Assembly: GCA_003576695.1 (NCBI GenBank)
Contig: QOZQ01000016.1
Coordinates: 36,001 to 100,000 of the forward strand
Source of the DNA: Taklimakanibacter lacteus
Lineage (GTDB): Bacteria; Pseudomonadota; Alphaproteobacteria; Rhizobiales; Aestuariivirgaceae
Direction: 5' to 3'
DNA: 64,000 nt
Position 1 is the first letter of the stretch. Each line of letters opens with the position of its first letter. The notes below the pieces were generated by a model. That model was not told the origin of the DNA, did no database searches, and saw nothing but the letters and a program-made list of their open reading frames with translations. Made by a program: the position numbers and the translations under genes. Shown here piece by piece: positions 36,751-47,148 of this stretch.

Positions 36751-37580
36751 AGGCAGCCCTGATCCAGCTGTGTTCCGGCCGGGACATGGCGCGCAATATC
36801 GCCGATGCCGCGGGCCTGATCAGGGAAGCGGCACGCCAGGGGGCGCAGTTCGCCGCGACCCCTGAAATGACCAATATCCTCGAAACCGACCGCGACAGGC
36901 TGCGCGGGCTGGTGCGCGCGGAGCACGAAGATCGCTCGGTCCAGGCCTTTGCCGAGCTTGCCCGCGAGCTCCGCCTCTGGCTGCTCGCCGGATCATTCGC
37001 CCTCAAGGGGGCGGGCGCCAAGCTCCTCAACCGTTCGCTGCTGTTCTCGCCCGATGGCCAGGTGGCGGCCCGCTATGACAAGGTGCATCTCTTCGATGTC
37101 GACCTGCCCGATGGCCAGAAATTGCGGGAATCGGCGGCCTACGCGGCCGGCCATCCGGTCCCGGTCCTGCCGCTACCCTTCGCCACTATTGGCCTCACCA
37201 TTTGCTACGATGTAAGATTCCCTCATCTTTACAGAGCTTTAGCCCAGGCCGGGGCAGACGTGCTGACGGTACCCTCGGCCTTCACCAGGATCACCGGCGA
37301 AGCGCACTGGCATGTGCTGCTGCAGGCGCGCGCCATCGAGACCGGCAGCTTCATCCTGGCGCCGGCGCAAGGGGGGCTGCATGAATGTGGCCGTGAGACC
37401 TTTGGCATGAGTCTTGCTGTTTCTCCGTGGGGCGATGTGATTGCGGAAGGCGGAAAGGAGCCCCAGCTTGTCATGGCTGAAATCGACCGGTCCAAAGCCG
37501 TGGAAGCGCGGCGGCGCATACCGGTCCTCGAGCCCGGCAAGCCGGTCATCTTGAATGCCCAGGGAGGGGTTGCTACCTAA
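36747..37580 (+). CDS. Nitrilase-superfamily carbon-nitrogen hydrolase (NIT1-like)
   Basis: 277 residues from GTG 36747, overlapping the grxC stop (GTGA). The catalytic triad is Glu in FAATPEMTNILE, Lys in RYDKVHLFDVDLP and Cys in LTICYDVRFPHLYRAL. The sequence matches the branch that includes deaminated glutathione amidase (metabolite repair) and omega-amidase. Coupling to grxC agrees with a glutathione-related task. Cytosolic, full length. Confidence 0.92.
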   Translation: MKAALIQLCSGRDMARNIADAAGLIREAARQGAQFAATPEMTNILETDRDRLRGLVRAEHEDRSVQAFAELARELRLWLLAGSFALKGAGAKLLNRSLLFSPDGQVAARYDKVHLFDVDLPDGQKLRESAAYAAGHPVPVLPLPFATIGLTICYDVRFPHLYRALAQAGADVLTVPSAFTRITGEAHWHVLLQARAIETGSFILAPAQGGLHECGRETFGMSLAVSPWGDVIAEGGKEPQLVMAEIDRSKAVEARRRIPVLEPGKPVILNAQGGVAT

Positions 37581-37585
37581 AGGTC

Positions 37586-38038
37586 ATGATACGTTACGAT
37601 CTCGTTTGCGCCGACGGCCATGAATTCGACGGCTGGTTCTCCGACAGCGCCGCTTTTGACAAGCAGGCGCGCAAGGGCCTGGTTTCCTGCATCCATTGCG
37701 GCTCGACCAGGATCGAGAAGCAATTGATGGCGCCCGGCATTCCGGTGAAGAGCAACCGCAAGGCGGCGCCCGCCGAGCCGGCCAAGCCGATGCTCGCCGG
37801 GGCGTTCGACCCGCGCCAGCAGAAGCTCATCCAGATGATGCGTGAAGTGCGCAAGGCGGTCGAGGAGAACGCTGAATATGTCGGCAACCGCTTCGCCGAT
37901 GAGGCGCGCAAGATCCATTACGAGGAAGCCGAGAAGCGCGGCATCTATGGCGAGACGACCAGCGACGATGCCAAGGCGCTGATCGAGGAGGGGATCGAAA
38001 TCCATCCCCTGCCGATACTGCCCGAAGAGAGCAACTGA
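37586..38038 (+). CDS. DUF1178 family protein
   Basis: 150 residues from ATG 37586 (MIRYDLVCADGHEFDGWFSD). The N-terminal 50 residues form a small zinc-ribbon-like unit with a Cys/His pair (VCADGHEF) and CIHCGS; a Pro/Ala linker follows. The C-terminal helix VRKAVEENAEYVGNRFADEA is the most conserved part of DUF1178. Function unknown. It lies 5 bases after the nitrilase and ends the comF-grxC-nit unit, with a terminator right behind. Confidence 0.9.
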   Translation: MIRYDLVCADGHEFDGWFSDSAAFDKQARKGLVSCIHCGSTRIEKQLMAPGIPVKSNRKAAPAEPAKPMLAGAFDPRQQKLIQMMREVRKAVEENAEYVGNRFADEARKIHYEEAEKRGIYGETTSDDAKALIEEGIEIHPLPILPEESN

Positions 38039-38045
38039 TCTTTTC

Positions 38046-38071
38046 CGGGCCAGCACGCTGGCCGTTTTATT
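38046..38071 (+). terminator. Rho-independent terminator after DUF1178
   Basis: GGCCAG-CACG-CTGGCC (38048-38063) followed by GTTTTATT, directly after the DUF1178 stop codon. Confidence 0.78.
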
Positions 38072-38131
38072 CAATCCATCCGGCCGCCCCTGAGCGAAGA
38101 TGGCCTGTCGCAATTCAACAGGAGAAGTCCC

Positions 38132-38488
38132 ATGGGCACGCAAGGCCATGACCGCCAGATCGACTATGTCGAGCTCAATGTCAGTGACATAGGCCGTTCC
38201 AAGTCATTCTACGGCAATGCCTTCGGCTGGTCGTTCACCGACTATGGACCCGATTACTGCGAGTTCAGTGACGGGCGCTTGAAGGGCGGCTTCACGACCA
38301 CCGCCCCGGTGCGCGCCAGCGGCGGACCGCTCGTCATCCTCTATGGCGATGATCTCGAGGACATCGAGAAGCGCGTGCGCAAGGCCGGCGGCAGCATCGC
38401 CAAGCCGATCTTCAGTTTTCCGGGCGGACGCCGGTTTCATTTCTGCGATCCCGACGGTTACGAGCTGGCAGTGTGGTCGGCGCGCTAG
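38132..38488 (+). CDS. VOC (glyoxalase/bleomycin-resistance-like) superfamily protein
   Basis: 118 residues from ATG 38132, with AGGAGAAG ribosome site. A single VOC unit spans IDYVELNVSDIGRSKSFYG, GPDYCEFSDGRLKGGF and the closing RRFHFCDPDGYELAVWS. The Glu/His metal positions are partly kept (VELN, ELAVW). It could be a metal-dependent lyase, dioxygenase or binding protein; substrate unknown. A 58-base gap separates it from the ABC binding protein gene. Confidence 0.85.
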   Translation: MGTQGHDRQIDYVELNVSDIGRSKSFYGNAFGWSFTDYGPDYCEFSDGRLKGGFTTTAPVRASGGPLVILYGDDLEDIEKRVRKAGGSIAKPIFSFPGGRRFHFCDPDGYELAVWSAR

Positions 38489-38546
38489 TCGAGCGGAGCC
38501 TGCATCCCTCTCGCCCAGGCTCGGGAATTCGGCTAGGCTCGGACGC

Positions 38547-39671
38547 ATGAGGAGAATTTTCGTCCTGGCCTGCAGCGTGTTGCTGGCGGCCGCCATGCAT
38601 TCGGCGGCAGCAGCCGCCAAGATACAAATCGGCGTAGTTGGGCCGATGAGTGGCCCTTATTCTGCCTTTGGTGCGCAGCTGCGGCGCGGTGCCCAAATGG
38701 CTGTCGATGAGATCAACGCGGCAGGCGGCATTGATGGCGAAAAGCTCGCACTCGTCGTCGGCGACGACCGCTGTGAAGCAGACCGGGCAGTCACCGTGGC
38801 GGACAACATGGTCGCCAAGAAGGTCGTGCTGGTGGTTGGGCATTTCTGCTCCGGCGCCTCAATCGATGCATCGAAGGTCTATGCGCTCGAGAAGATTGTC
38901 CAGATTTCACCAGCCTCGACCAATCCTGTGTTCACTGAGCGGCGTCCGGGGCCGGGTGTCTTTCGCGTTGTTCCTTCCGATCGCAAACAGGCGGAGTTCG
39001 CCGGCAACTATATCGCCAAGAAATTCGCGGGGAAAAAAATCGCGATCGTCGGCGACGATAGCAACTATGGGTCTTCTTTGGCGCTTGCCGTCCGCAAGGC
39101 CATAGAAGCTTCCGGCCAGGCGCTCGCCGCGAGCGGGAGCTATGCCGGGGGCCAAAAGGACTTCGTCGCGCTGGTGGCGGACCTGAAGGCGGCAAAGGTC
39201 GATGTCGTCTATGCCGGCGGCTATCATACGGAGATCGGACTGCTCGTCCGCGAAATGCGCAAACAGGGGATGACCGCTCAGCTTATCGCAAGCGATGCGC
39301 TGGTAACGCGGGAATTCTGGGTCATCGCGCGGCGAGCGAGCGAGGGAACGCTCATGAGCTTCATGGCCGATCCGCGTAAGAATGCCGGCGCCGCAGCGAT
39401 CGTGAAGAAGTTCAAAGCGAGGAAAATAGTGCCCGAGGGCTACACGCTGCATAGTTATGAAGCCGTCAAGCTGTGGGCCGATGCGGCCAAGTCGGCCGCG
39501 TCCACCGATTTCGACAGAGTCGTTTCAGGGCTTATGAAGGTTGACGCCGACACACCTATCGGCAGGGTCCGCTTCGACAATCATGGCGACCTGATGGAGC
39601 CGCAGCTGGTGTGGTATGTCTGGCGCAAGGGCAAATACGCTCCGCTTAAGAGCGCCGCGTCCGGAAATTGA
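38547..39671 (+). CDS. Periplasmic branched-chain amino-acid-type ABC binding protein
   Basis: 374 residues from ATG 38547. Signal peptide 1-24 (MRRIFVLACSVLLAAAMHSA then AAAA). The mature part is a type I periplasmic fold of the LivJ/LivK kind: IGVVGPMSGPYSAFGAQLRR, VVGHFCSGASIDASKVYALE, IAIVGDDSNYGSSLALAV. It should bind an amino acid or related small ligand. No livHMGF permease or ATPase genes are adjacent, so it is an orphan that must share a transporter, or act as a sensor. Convergent with ubiG, 21 bases apart. Confidence 0.9.
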   Translation: MRRIFVLACSVLLAAAMHSAAAAAKIQIGVVGPMSGPYSAFGAQLRRGAQMAVDEINAAGGIDGEKLALVVGDDRCEADRAVTVADNMVAKKVVLVVGHFCSGASIDASKVYALEKIVQISPASTNPVFTERRPGPGVFRVVPSDRKQAEFAGNYIAKKFAGKKIAIVGDDSNYGSSLALAVRKAIEASGQALAASGSYAGGQKDFVALVADLKAAKVDVVYAGGYHTEIGLLVREMRKQGMTAQLIASDALVTREFWVIARRASEGTLMSFMADPRKNAGAAAIVKKFKARKIVPEGYTLHSYEAVKLWADAAKSAASTDFDRVVSGLMKVDADTPIGRVRFDNHGDLMEPQLVWYVWRKGKYAPLKSAASGN

Positions 39672-39692
39672 GTTCTGCCTGCAAGCTTATCG

Positions 39693-40445
39693 TCAATTCC
39701 CCGGCTTCTGCGCGACGAGCATGTAGTTCACATCCATGTCGCGGGCCCGGCGCCATTCGCCTGAGAAGGGATTGTAGGTCACGCCGGTGCGATCGAGCTG
39801 CTTCAGGCCGCTCACCGCCAGCCAGGCCTCGAGCTCGTCCGGCGTGATGAATTTCTCCCACTGATGGGTCCCGCGCGGCAGCCAGCCCAGGATGTATTCG
39901 GCGCCGACGATCGCAAGGCCGAAGGATTTGAGGGTCCGGTTCAGCGTGGCGATGAAGATCAGGCCGTTGGGTCTGAGAAGACGTGCGCAGGTTTGAACGA
40001 AGGCCTTGGGATCCGTAACATGCTCGATCACCTCCATGTTGAGAATCACATCGAAGCTCTCTCCGGCGTCCGCCAGATCCTCGGCGGTGGCGGCGCGGTA
40101 GTCGATGGCGAGATCCTGTTCCTCGGCATGGACGCGGGCGGTGGCGATGTTCTTCTCCGACGGATCCACCCCGGTGATGTCGGCACCCAGCCTCGCCATG
40201 GGCTCGGTCAGCAGCCCGCCGCCGCAGCCGATATCGAGAAACCGCAAGCCCTCAAAGGGCCGCCGGACAAAGGGATCGCGGGCAAAACGCGCCGTGACCT
40301 GCTCCTTGATATAGGCCAGCCTGACGGGATTGAAGACGTGCAGGACGGCGAATTTACCCTTCGGATTCCACCATTCCGCGGCGATTTTCGAGAATTTCTC
40401 GATCTCGGCCGGGTCCAGGCTGCGGGCATTAAGGACAGAGGTCAT
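39693..40445 (-). CDS. ubiG: Ubiquinone biosynthesis O-methyltransferase UbiG
   Basis: 250 residues from ATG 40445, with GGAG upstream. Longer in-frame starts run under lysC and are rejected. Motif I is [20 protein letters not shown], motif II follows [16 protein letters not shown], and the family-specific [20 protein letters not shown] opens the protein. It performs both O-methylations in ubiquinone synthesis. Divergent from lysC; ubiG-lysC-ptsP is a standard hyphomicrobial neighbourhood. Confidence 0.97.
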   Translation of the reverse strand: MTSVLNARSLDPAEIEKFSKIAAEWWNPKGKFAVLHVFNPVRLAYIKEQVTARFARDPFVRRPFEGLRFLDIGCGGGLLTEPMARLGADITGVDPSEKNIATARVHAEEQDLAIDYRAATAEDLADAGESFDVILNMEVIEHVTDPKAFVQTCARLLRPNGLIFIATLNRTLKSFGLAIVGAEYILGWLPRGTHQWEKFITPDELEAWLAVSGLKQLDRTGVTYNPFSGEWRRARDMDVNYMLVAQKPGN

Positions 40446-40601
40446 CAGGGCTCCAGATTGTCGTTTCCCATTATTGCATAGGCTGGGGCCGTCATCTATG
40501 AGTACGCCGCGCCGCATCCCTCCCCAGTAAAAGGTTCGAGGACAAGGCGTGCCGGGATTCCCCAGGGACTCCTGTGCGCGTGAGGAAAGAGGTTTTGGGC
40601 C

Positions 40602-41858
40602 ATGGGCCGCTTGGTGATGAAATTCGGGGGGACTTCGGTTGCGGATGTCGAGCGCATCCGCAATGTGGCGCGTCACGTCGAGCGCGAAGTCAAGGCGGGC
40701 CACGAGGTGGCCGTCGTCGTCTCGGCCATGGCGGGAACGACCGACAAGCTGGTCGGCTGGTGCCGGGAAGCGGCCGCCGTCCACGACGCCCGCGAATATG
40801 ACGCCATCGTCGCCTCGGGCGAGCAGGTCACCGCCGGGCTTCTCGCCATCGTGCTGCAGGACATGGGCATACCGGCAAGGTCCTGGCAGGGCTGGCAGGT
40901 TTCGGTGAAGACCGACGGCGTGCATGGCGCGGCGCGCATCGTCTCGATCGATGCGCCGGAACTGCGTAAGCGCATGGAGCAGGGCCAGGTCGCGGTGATG
41001 GCGGGCTTCCAGGGTATCGGGCCCGACAAGCGAATCACCACTCTGGGGCGCGGCGGCTCCGACACGTCGGCGGTGGCGCTGGCGGCGGCGCTGGAAGCGC
41101 GCTGCGACATCTATACCGATGTCGATGGCGTCTACACGACCGATCCGCGCCTGGTTTCCAAGGCCCGCAAGCTGACGCGGGTCTCCTATGAGGAAATGCT
41201 GGAAATGGCGTCGCTCGGCGCCAAGGTGCTGCAAACACGTTCAGTTGAGTTAGCCATGGTTTACAAGGTACCCTTGCAGGTGCGCTCGAGTTTCGAGCCG
41301 CCCGATGCCGCCAATCAGAACCTGCCGGACGGCTCGGGGCCTGGAACACTCGTATGCGATGAGGACAGTATCGTGGAACAGCATGTTGTATCGGGCATCG
41401 CCTATTCGAAGGACGAAGCCAAGGTCTCGATCCGCAAGGTGAAGGACAAGCCGGGTGTTTCCGCCTCGATCTTCGGGCCCCTCGCCGAGGCCGATATCAG
41501 CGTCGACATGATCGTCCAGAACGTGTCGACCGATGGCGAGACGGCGAATATCACCTTCACGGTGGCGCGCAAGGACCTGCGCAAGGCGCTGGAAGTGCTG
41601 CAGGGGCTGAAAGACAAGGTCGGCTATCATGAGCTCACCCATTCGCTCGATGTCTCCAAGGTGTCGGTGGTCGGCATCGGCATGAGGAGCCATGCCGGCG
41701 TCGCCGCCAGGATGTTCAAGTCGCTGGCCGAGAAGGGCATCAACATCCAGGCGATCACCACATCGGAGATCAAGATCAGCGTGCTCATCGATGAGGCCTA
41801 TACCGAGCTCGCAGTGCGCTCGCTGCACACGGCCTATGGCCTCGAAGGAGTCAATTGA
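40602..41858 (+). CDS. lysC: Aspartate kinase
   Basis: 418 residues from ATG 40602, preceded by GAGGAAAGAGG. The kinase domain begins [20 protein letters not shown], with [18 protein letters not shown] and [15 protein letters not shown]. Two C-terminal ACT domains (about 265-340 and 345-418) bind feedback effectors such as lysine and threonine. It makes aspartyl phosphate, the first step to lysine, methionine, threonine and diaminopimelate. No leader peptide or lysine riboswitch is visible. Followed by ptsP. Confidence 0.97.
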   Translation: MGRLVMKFGGTSVADVERIRNVARHVEREVKAGHEVAVVVSAMAGTTDKLVGWCREAAAVHDAREYDAIVASGEQVTAGLLAIVLQDMGIPARSWQGWQVSVKTDGVHGAARIVSIDAPELRKRMEQGQVAVMAGFQGIGPDKRITTLGRGGSDTSAVALAAALEARCDIYTDVDGVYTTDPRLVSKARKLTRVSYEEMLEMASLGAKVLQTRSVELAMVYKVPLQVRSSFEPPDAANQNLPDGSGPGTLVCDEDSIVEQHVVSGIAYSKDEAKVSIRKVKDKPGVSASIFGPLAEADISVDMIVQNVSTDGETANITFTVARKDLRKALEVLQGLKDKVGYHELTHSLDVSKVSVVGIGMRSHAGVAARMFKSLAEKGINIQAITTSEIKISVLIDEAYTELAVRSLHTAYGLEGVN

Positions 41859-41941
41859 GCGATGATGGCGGCGTTTCGCCATAAAGCGTTCTGCGCTTTG
41901 CAATGGAAACCGGCAACGGTTTCTCGCGAGGACACCGCCTG

Positions 41942-44206
41942 ATGGTCACATCCGCCCTAGGCCCGCGTGTTCTTCTCAGAAGGCTCCGCGAGGTCATGGC
42001 GGAGCCGGAGACAGCGCAAAAGCGCCTCGACAAGATCGTCGTGCTCATCGCGGCCAACATGGTCGCGGAAGTGTGCTCCATCTATGTCATGCGGCCGGGC
42101 CAGGTGCTCGAGCTTTATTCCACCGAGGGCCTCAAGCGTGAGGCCGTCCATCTCTCGAAACTGAAGGTCGGCGAGGGCCTCGTCGGCATCATCGCCGCGG
42201 AGGCGCAGCTTCTCAATCTCGCCGATGCGCAAGCCCATCCGGCGTTCAAGTACCTGCCGGAGACTGGTGAAGAGGCCTATAATTCCTTCCTCGGCGTGCC
42301 GGTCCTGCGCAACGGCATCGTCATCGGCGTGCTGGTCGTGCAGAACCGCACGCGCCGCCATTATACCGAAGAGGAAGAGGAAGCGCTGCAGACGACGGCG
42401 ATGGTGCTCGCCGAGATCATCGCGTCCGGCGAGCTCACCGAAGTGGCGCGTGATGTCGCCGCCGACATCGCCCATGTGCGCAGCCATCATGTGAAGGGCG
42501 AGGCGCTGGCCGACGGCATAGCGCTCGGCCATGTCGTGCTGCACGAGCCGCGCGTGGTGGTCGAGAACCTGATCGCCGAGAACATCCCCAGGGAAAAGGC
42601 GAGACTCGACGGCGCCATCGAGCAGTTGCGGGCCCATGTCGACGAGCTGGTGGACGGCACCGAGACGCGCGGCGGCGAATATTCGGAAGTGCTCGAGACC
42701 TTCCGCATGTTCGCGCATGACCGGGGCTGGGTGAACCGCCTGCGCGAGACGGTCGAGACCGGCCTCACCGCCGAAGCCGCGGTCGAGCGCGTGCAGAGCG
42801 ACAACCGGGCGCGCATGATGAGGACGCCCGATCCCTATTTGCGCGAGCGCATGCATGATCTCGACGATCTGGCCAACCGGCTCCTGCGCATCCTCACCGG
42901 CCAGATCGCCACCGCATCGCGCGGCGATCTTCCGCAGAACGCCATCGTGGTGGCCCGCAATATGGGCCCGGCTGAGCTTCTCGACTATGACCGCACCAAA
43001 CTGCGCGGCGTCATCCTCGAAGAGGGCGGCAGCACCAGCCATGTCGCCATTGTGGCGCGGGCACTCGGCATTCCCGCCATGGGCCAGAGCGAAGGCATCA
43101 TCGATGTCGTCGACACCGGCACGCCGATCATCCTCGATGGCACGACGGGCGAGGTCTATGTCCGGCCGTCGCCCGAGATCGAGCGCGCCTATGCCGACAA
43201 GGCGCGCTTCAATGCCAGGCGCCAGGCGCAGTTCGCCGCCTTGCGCGACACGCCGTCCGTCACCAAAGACGGTGTCAAGATCGATCTCGGCATCAATGCC
43301 GGCCTCCTGGTCGACCTGCCGCATCTGCGCGATTCGGGCGCCGAGAGCATCGGCCTGTTCCGCACCGAATTGCAGTTCATGATGGCGCAGCATTTCCCGC
43401 GCCTCGATGCGCAGGTGCGGCACTATCGCAGCATCCTCGCCGCCGCGAATGAGCGTCCGGTGACCTTCCGCACCCTCGATATCGGCGCCGACAAGCTTCT
43501 GCCCTATCTGCGCCAGGCCAAGGAGGACAATCCGGCCATGGGCTGGCGCGCCATCCGCATGGCGCTCGACCGGCCGGCCTTGCTGCGTCTCCAGCTCAGG
43601 GCTCTGCTGAAGGCCGGCGCCGGGCAGAAGCTGCGCATCATGTTTCCGATGATCGCCGAGGTGCACGAGTTCCTTGCCGCCAAGGCGACGGTCGAGGAAG
43701 AGAAGCTCTATCTGAAGAAGCACGGTCACAAGGTCCCGGCGGGAATCGAGCTTGGCGCCATGGTGGAGGTGCCGGCACTCGTATGGCAGCTCGACCAGCT
43801 CCTGCCGGAGCTCGATTTCATCTCGATCGGCTCGAACGATCTGGTGCAGTTCCTGTTCGCGTCCGACCGCGGCAATCCGCGCCTGGCGCATCGCTACGAT
43901 TCCCTGTCGCCGGCGGTCCTCAAGGCCATCCGTGCCATCGTGCTTGCCGGCGAGAAGCATGGCGTGCATGTCAATCTGTGCGGCGAGATGGCGGGCCGGC
44001 CGATCGAGGCGATGGCGCTCATCGGTATCGGGCTCAAATCGATATCCATGGCGCCGGCGGCGATCGGTCCGGTCAAGACCATGATCCTCTCGGTCGATCG
44101 GGCCAAATTGTGGGCCTTCATGGAACCGCTGCTGGCCAAGCCGGTGCCCTCCCTGCGCGATATGCTGAGCGCTTACGCTAAGTCTGCCGGCATCCGGCTG
44201 ATTTAA
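41942..44206 (+). CDS. ptsP: Nitrogen PTS enzyme I (EI-Ntr, PtsP)
   Basis: 754 residues from ATG 41942, supported by GAGGA nine bases upstream; ATG 41903 lacks a ribosome site. An N-terminal GAF domain (about 10-155) includes GPRVLLRRLREVMAEPETAQ. The phosphohistidine is in EEGGSTSHVAIVARALG, and the PEP-binding barrel has GLFRTELQFMMAQHFP and VHVNLCGEMAGRPIEAMA. It autophosphorylates from PEP and passes phosphate to NPr, signalling nitrogen and carbon status through its GAF sensor. NPr and EIIA-Ntr are not in the window. Conserved lysC-ptsP order. Confidence 0.96.
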   Translation: MVTSALGPRVLLRRLREVMAEPETAQKRLDKIVVLIAANMVAEVCSIYVMRPGQVLELYSTEGLKREAVHLSKLKVGEGLVGIIAAEAQLLNLADAQAHPAFKYLPETGEEAYNSFLGVPVLRNGIVIGVLVVQNRTRRHYTEEEEEALQTTAMVLAEIIASGELTEVARDVAADIAHVRSHHVKGEALADGIALGHVVLHEPRVVVENLIAENIPREKARLDGAIEQLRAHVDELVDGTETRGGEYSEVLETFRMFAHDRGWVNRLRETVETGLTAEAAVERVQSDNRARMMRTPDPYLRERMHDLDDLANRLLRILTGQIATASRGDLPQNAIVVARNMGPAELLDYDRTKLRGVILEEGGSTSHVAIVARALGIPAMGQSEGIIDVVDTGTPIILDGTTGEVYVRPSPEIERAYADKARFNARRQAQFAALRDTPSVTKDGVKIDLGINAGLLVDLPHLRDSGAESIGLFRTELQFMMAQHFPRLDAQVRHYRSILAAANERPVTFRTLDIGADKLLPYLRQAKEDNPAMGWRAIRMALDRPALLRLQLRALLKAGAGQKLRIMFPMIAEVHEFLAAKATVEEEKLYLKKHGHKVPAGIELGAMVEVPALVWQLDQLLPELDFISIGSNDLVQFLFASDRGNPRLAHRYDSLSPAVLKAIRAIVLAGEKHGVHVNLCGEMAGRPIEAMALIGIGLKSISMAPAAIGPVKTMILSVDRAKLWAFMEPLLAKPVPSLRDMLSAYAKSAGIRLI

Positions 44207-44313
44207 GTTTCGAAATGGGGCGTTGTTAGCCTTCTGCTTACCATTCTGAGGCATGTTCAAGGCGGTATTAGCGTTACCGGCCGGTTAAGGCCGGCTGTCT
44301 GGAGAAGTGCTCC

Positions 44314-45423
44314 ATGGATGTCGTATCCGCCGATCACGAGCGCGAAGAGCCTGTGCTCGAAGCAACCCCGTTCTACCGGCCGAAGCCGGATGGCGACCTC
44401 AACCCGGCCGGCGAGGCCGGCTGGTATCTGCAGCGCGAGCGCGAGCGGCGCGGCCTCAGCGTCGAGCAGGTGGGCGAGGCGACCGGCATCCATCCCTATC
44501 ACGTCGAAGCGATCGAAATGGGCGACCTGACAAGGCTGCCCCAGCGCCTTGAAGCGCTCGAAATGGTCGGCATCTATGGCGAGCATATGGGCTTCGAGCC
44601 GGAACCCCTGGTCACCCACTATGCCGCTTTCCTGCCGCGCCCGGCCACGGCACAGGCCAAGGCCCATCCGGCCAATCCGGGGCCGCTGTCGAGCGCCAAG
44701 ATTCTCAGATTCGGCAAGATGCCGCCTTTCCCGCGCTTCAACATCCGGAATTTCCCCGGTGGTGCCGGGGGCGTCATCGGGTCATGCTTTGCCGCCGTCC
44801 TGCTGTTCGCCACGGCGAGCTGGGTGATGCAGCCGGTGCCTGACCTGACGGTGAACGGGCAGGTCGCCCAGGATGAAAGCCAGCCGGAAGAAGGCGATCC
44901 GATGCCCACCGCCTCGACCGGCGAAAGCGATACGGATGTGGCGGTGAAGGACGAGCCGATGCCGGAAGAGGTGGAGGCCAAGGTCACCGACGAGACAGCG
45001 GCCGCGGGCAAGGATCCGTTGGCCGAAGAAGACGGCATCGGCGCCTTCATCGAGGGCAATTTCGAAGATCCGGCGCCGGCCGTGCAGGCGGAAAAGCCGG
45101 CGACCGAGGCCAAGAAGCCCGCCCCTGCCAAGGAAGTCGCCAATGCCGCGCCGGCCGAGGACGGATCGCGCCTCATGCTCAAGGCCAAGGCGCCTGTCTG
45201 GGTGCGCATCGAGGACTCGCAGGGCAATGTGGTCATGACCCAGATGCTGCGCGGCGGCGACACCTACAGCGTTCCCAACCGCCCGGGCCTGGTGGTCATC
45301 GCGCGCGACGGCGGGCTGCTCTCCTACCTCATCGATGGCAGGGAGCGCGGCATACTGGGCGTGCCCGGCCAGATCCTGGTCGGCCAGCCGCTCGACATCC
45401 CGGCGCTCGAAAAGCGCGGCTGA
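44314..45423 (+). CDS. RodZ-like HTH/transmembrane/DUF4115 protein
   Basis: 369 residues from ATG 44314. A cytoplasmic helix-turn-helix (about 33-85) includes GWYLQRERERRGLSVEQVGE and YHVEAIEMGDLTRLP. A transmembrane helix lies at about 153-172 (VIGSCFAAVLLFATASWVM). Then comes an acidic disordered linker (about 180-285). The periplasmic DUF4115 domain is APVWVRIEDSQGNVVMTQML, ending at GQPLDIPALEKRG. This is the layout of RodZ, the MreB-linked cell-shape factor; in Hyphomicrobiales the MreB link is uncertain. Located after ptsP with a 107-base gap. Confidence 0.88.
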   Translation: MDVVSADHEREEPVLEATPFYRPKPDGDLNPAGEAGWYLQRERERRGLSVEQVGEATGIHPYHVEAIEMGDLTRLPQRLEALEMVGIYGEHMGFEPEPLVTHYAAFLPRPATAQAKAHPANPGPLSSAKILRFGKMPPFPRFNIRNFPGGAGGVIGSCFAAVLLFATASWVMQPVPDLTVNGQVAQDESQPEEGDPMPTASTGESDTDVAVKDEPMPEEVEAKVTDETAAAGKDPLAEEDGIGAFIEGNFEDPAPAVQAEKPATEAKKPAPAKEVANAAPAEDGSRLMLKAKAPVWVRIEDSQGNVVMTQMLRGGDTYSVPNRPGLVVIARDGGLLSYLIDGRERGILGVPGQILVGQPLDIPALEKRG

Positions 45424-45432
45424 GATCAAGCC

Positions 45433-45858
45433 TCACGCCGAACGCGCTTCGGTTCGCTGTGTGAACCATTCGACAATGGCGGGCATTTTTTGCTCGAAGC
45501 CGCCCGGTATGAAGACGTTGAGCAATCCGAGCCTTTTGTCGGTCCGGTTCTCGAAATCGTGCACGACACCGGCCGGAATGCGGATGAACGAACCCTGGGC
45601 GGCGTCGATCCACACATCCCCGACCAGGAAGCTGGCCCTGCCCTCGATCACGTAGAAGATTTCGTCGTTACCTTCATGACAGTGCGCGCCCGGACCGCCG
45701 CTATGGCTCTCGAGCCACCACTCGGAGACTGCATAGCGGTCGTTCGTCTCGGCGCCATCGGCCTTGAACACCGCGCTCATGCGGCCCAGGGCGTAGGTTC
45801 GCCCCTGCCTTGCGGGGAGAAAAATCACTCCCGGCGGCGGTGAAGTGTGCCTTGTCAT
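45433..45858 (-). CDS. Single-domain cupin protein
   Basis: 141 residues from ATG 45858 ([20 protein letters not shown]). Cupin motif 1 is [20 protein letters not shown], with two His and Glu as likely metal ligands. Motif 2 is [20 protein letters not shown]. Small cupins of this type are isomerases, dioxygenases or sensors; substrate unknown. It lies between the convergent RodZ-like gene (10-base gap) and the divergent prfA, and interrupts the otherwise conserved ptsP-prfA neighbourhood. Confidence 0.88.
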   Translation of the reverse strand: MTRHTSPPPGVIFLPARQGRTYALGRMSAVFKADGAETNDRYAVSEWWLESHSGGPGAHCHEGNDEIFYVIEGRASFLVGDVWIDAAQGSFIRIPAGVVHDFENRTDKRLGLLNVFIPGGFEQKMPAIVEWFTQRTEARSA

Positions 45859-46017
45859 ATCGGTGCAACTCGCCAATCGTTCACTTCGACAGCCTGGCTA
45901 GACATTTCGCTGTCCTCTGGATGGAAGGGCAGTGTGGCAGTCTGCCATTCACGAGTATTGAAGAAATGTTACCGAAGGCGCTCTAAATTGCCATTGAATA
46001 CTGGGCTTGGCGGATGC

Positions 46018-46053
46018 GCCCGCCAAAGTCTTCAACTTTGGCGGGGTTTGCTC
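46018..46053. repeat. Partial module B palindrome upstream of prfA
   Basis: CGCCAAAGT-CTTCA-ACTTTGGCG (46021-46043) followed by GGGTTTGCTC, the inner pair and right outer arm of module B. The left outer arm is gone. It ends 16 bases before the prfA start codon, in the space where its leader should be. Confidence 0.8.
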
Positions 46054-46068
46054 TACAAGCCCGGCATC

Positions 46069-47148
46069 ATGAGCGCCATTCCGCAAGCCAAGCTCGACCG
46101 CATCCAGCAGCGTTTCGCCGTCATCGAGGCGGAGCTCGCCCAGGGTGCGTCGGGCGAGACCTTCGTCAGATTGTCGAAGGAATATTCCGAACTCAATCCG
46201 GTGGTGACCGCCGCCCGGGCGATGACCAAGATGCGCCTGGATCTCGATGGCCTCGAGGAGATGATCGGATCGGGCGACAAGGACATGGCGCAGATGGCGG
46301 AGGCCGAGAAGCCCGAGCTCCAGAAGCGCATCTCGGATATCGAGCAGGAACTCAGGATCCTGCTGCTGCCCAAGGACGCCGCCGACGAACGCAATGTCAT
46401 CCTGGAAGTCAGGGCCGGCACCGGCGGCGATGAGGCGGCGATCTTCGTCGGCGACCTGTTCCGCATGTATCAGCGCTATGCCTCAATCCGGGGCTGGCGA
46501 GTCGAGGTGATCTCGGCCAGCGAGGGCGATCACGGCGGTTACAAGGAAATCATCGCCACCATCACTGGCGCCGGCGCCTATGCGCGGCTCAAATTCGAAT
46601 CGGGCGTGCACCGGGTGCAGCGGGTGCCGCAGACCGAGGCCCAGGGCCGCATCCATACATCGGCGGCGACGGTGGCGGTGCTGCCCGAGGCGGAGGAGGT
46701 CGATATCGAGATCAATGACGCTGATCTGCGCATCGATGTCTATCGCTCCTCCGGACCCGGCGGACAATCGGTCAACACCACCGACAGCGCGGTGCGCATC
46801 ACCCATCTGCCGAGCGGGCTCGTCGTCGCCCAGCAGGACGAGAAATCGCAGCACAAGAACAAGGCCAAGGCGCTCAAGATCCTGCGCGCCAGGCTCTATG
46901 AGCGCGAGCGCCAGCGTCTCGACGCCGAGCGCTCGGCCGCGCGGCGCGGCCAGATCGGCTCGGGCGACCGCTCGGAACGCATCCGCACCTATAATTTCCC
47001 GCAAGGCCGCGTCACCGATCACCGCATCAACCTGACGCTCTACAAGCTCGACCAGGTGATCGAGGGGCCGGCCCTCGATGAGCTGGTCAATGCGCTGATG
47101 ACCGAGCATCAGGCCGAGCTCCTCGCCGCCGAAGCCGATGCGGCGTGA
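46069..47148 (+). CDS. prfA: Peptide chain release factor 1
   Basis: 359 residues from ATG 46069 ([20 protein letters not shown]). The catalytic GGQ is in [19 protein letters not shown], which is also the PrmC methylation site. The codon-recognition loop region precedes it and AEERNV-type sequence is present as [22 protein letters not shown]1 terminates at UAA and UAG. It overlaps prmC, which methylates its GGQ glutamine. A partial palindromic repeat lies just upstream, so the ribosome-binding region is made of CAAGCCCGGCATC, without a clear Shine-Dalgarno. Confidence 0.97.
   Translation: MSAIPQAKLDRIQQRFAVIEAELAQGASGETFVRLSKEYSELNPVVTAARAMTKMRLDLDGLEEMIGSGDKDMAQMAEAEKPELQKRISDIEQELRILLLPKDAADERNVILEVRAGTGGDEAAIFVGDLFRMYQRYASIRGWRVEVISASEGDHGGYKEIIATITGAGAYARLKFESGVHRVQRVPQTEAQGRIHTSAATVAVLPEAEEVDIEINDADLRIDVYRSSGPGGQSVNTTDSAVRITHLPSGLVVAQQDEKSQHKNKAKALKILRARLYERERQRLDAERSAARRGQIGSGDRSERIRTYNFPQGRVTDHRINLTLYKLDQVIEGPALDELVNALMTEHQAELLAAEADAA

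Noticed and set aside
40446..40601. Looked for a lysine riboswitch or leader peptide before lysC.
   Set aside because: The gap is short, with no stem array or Lys-rich leader frame.
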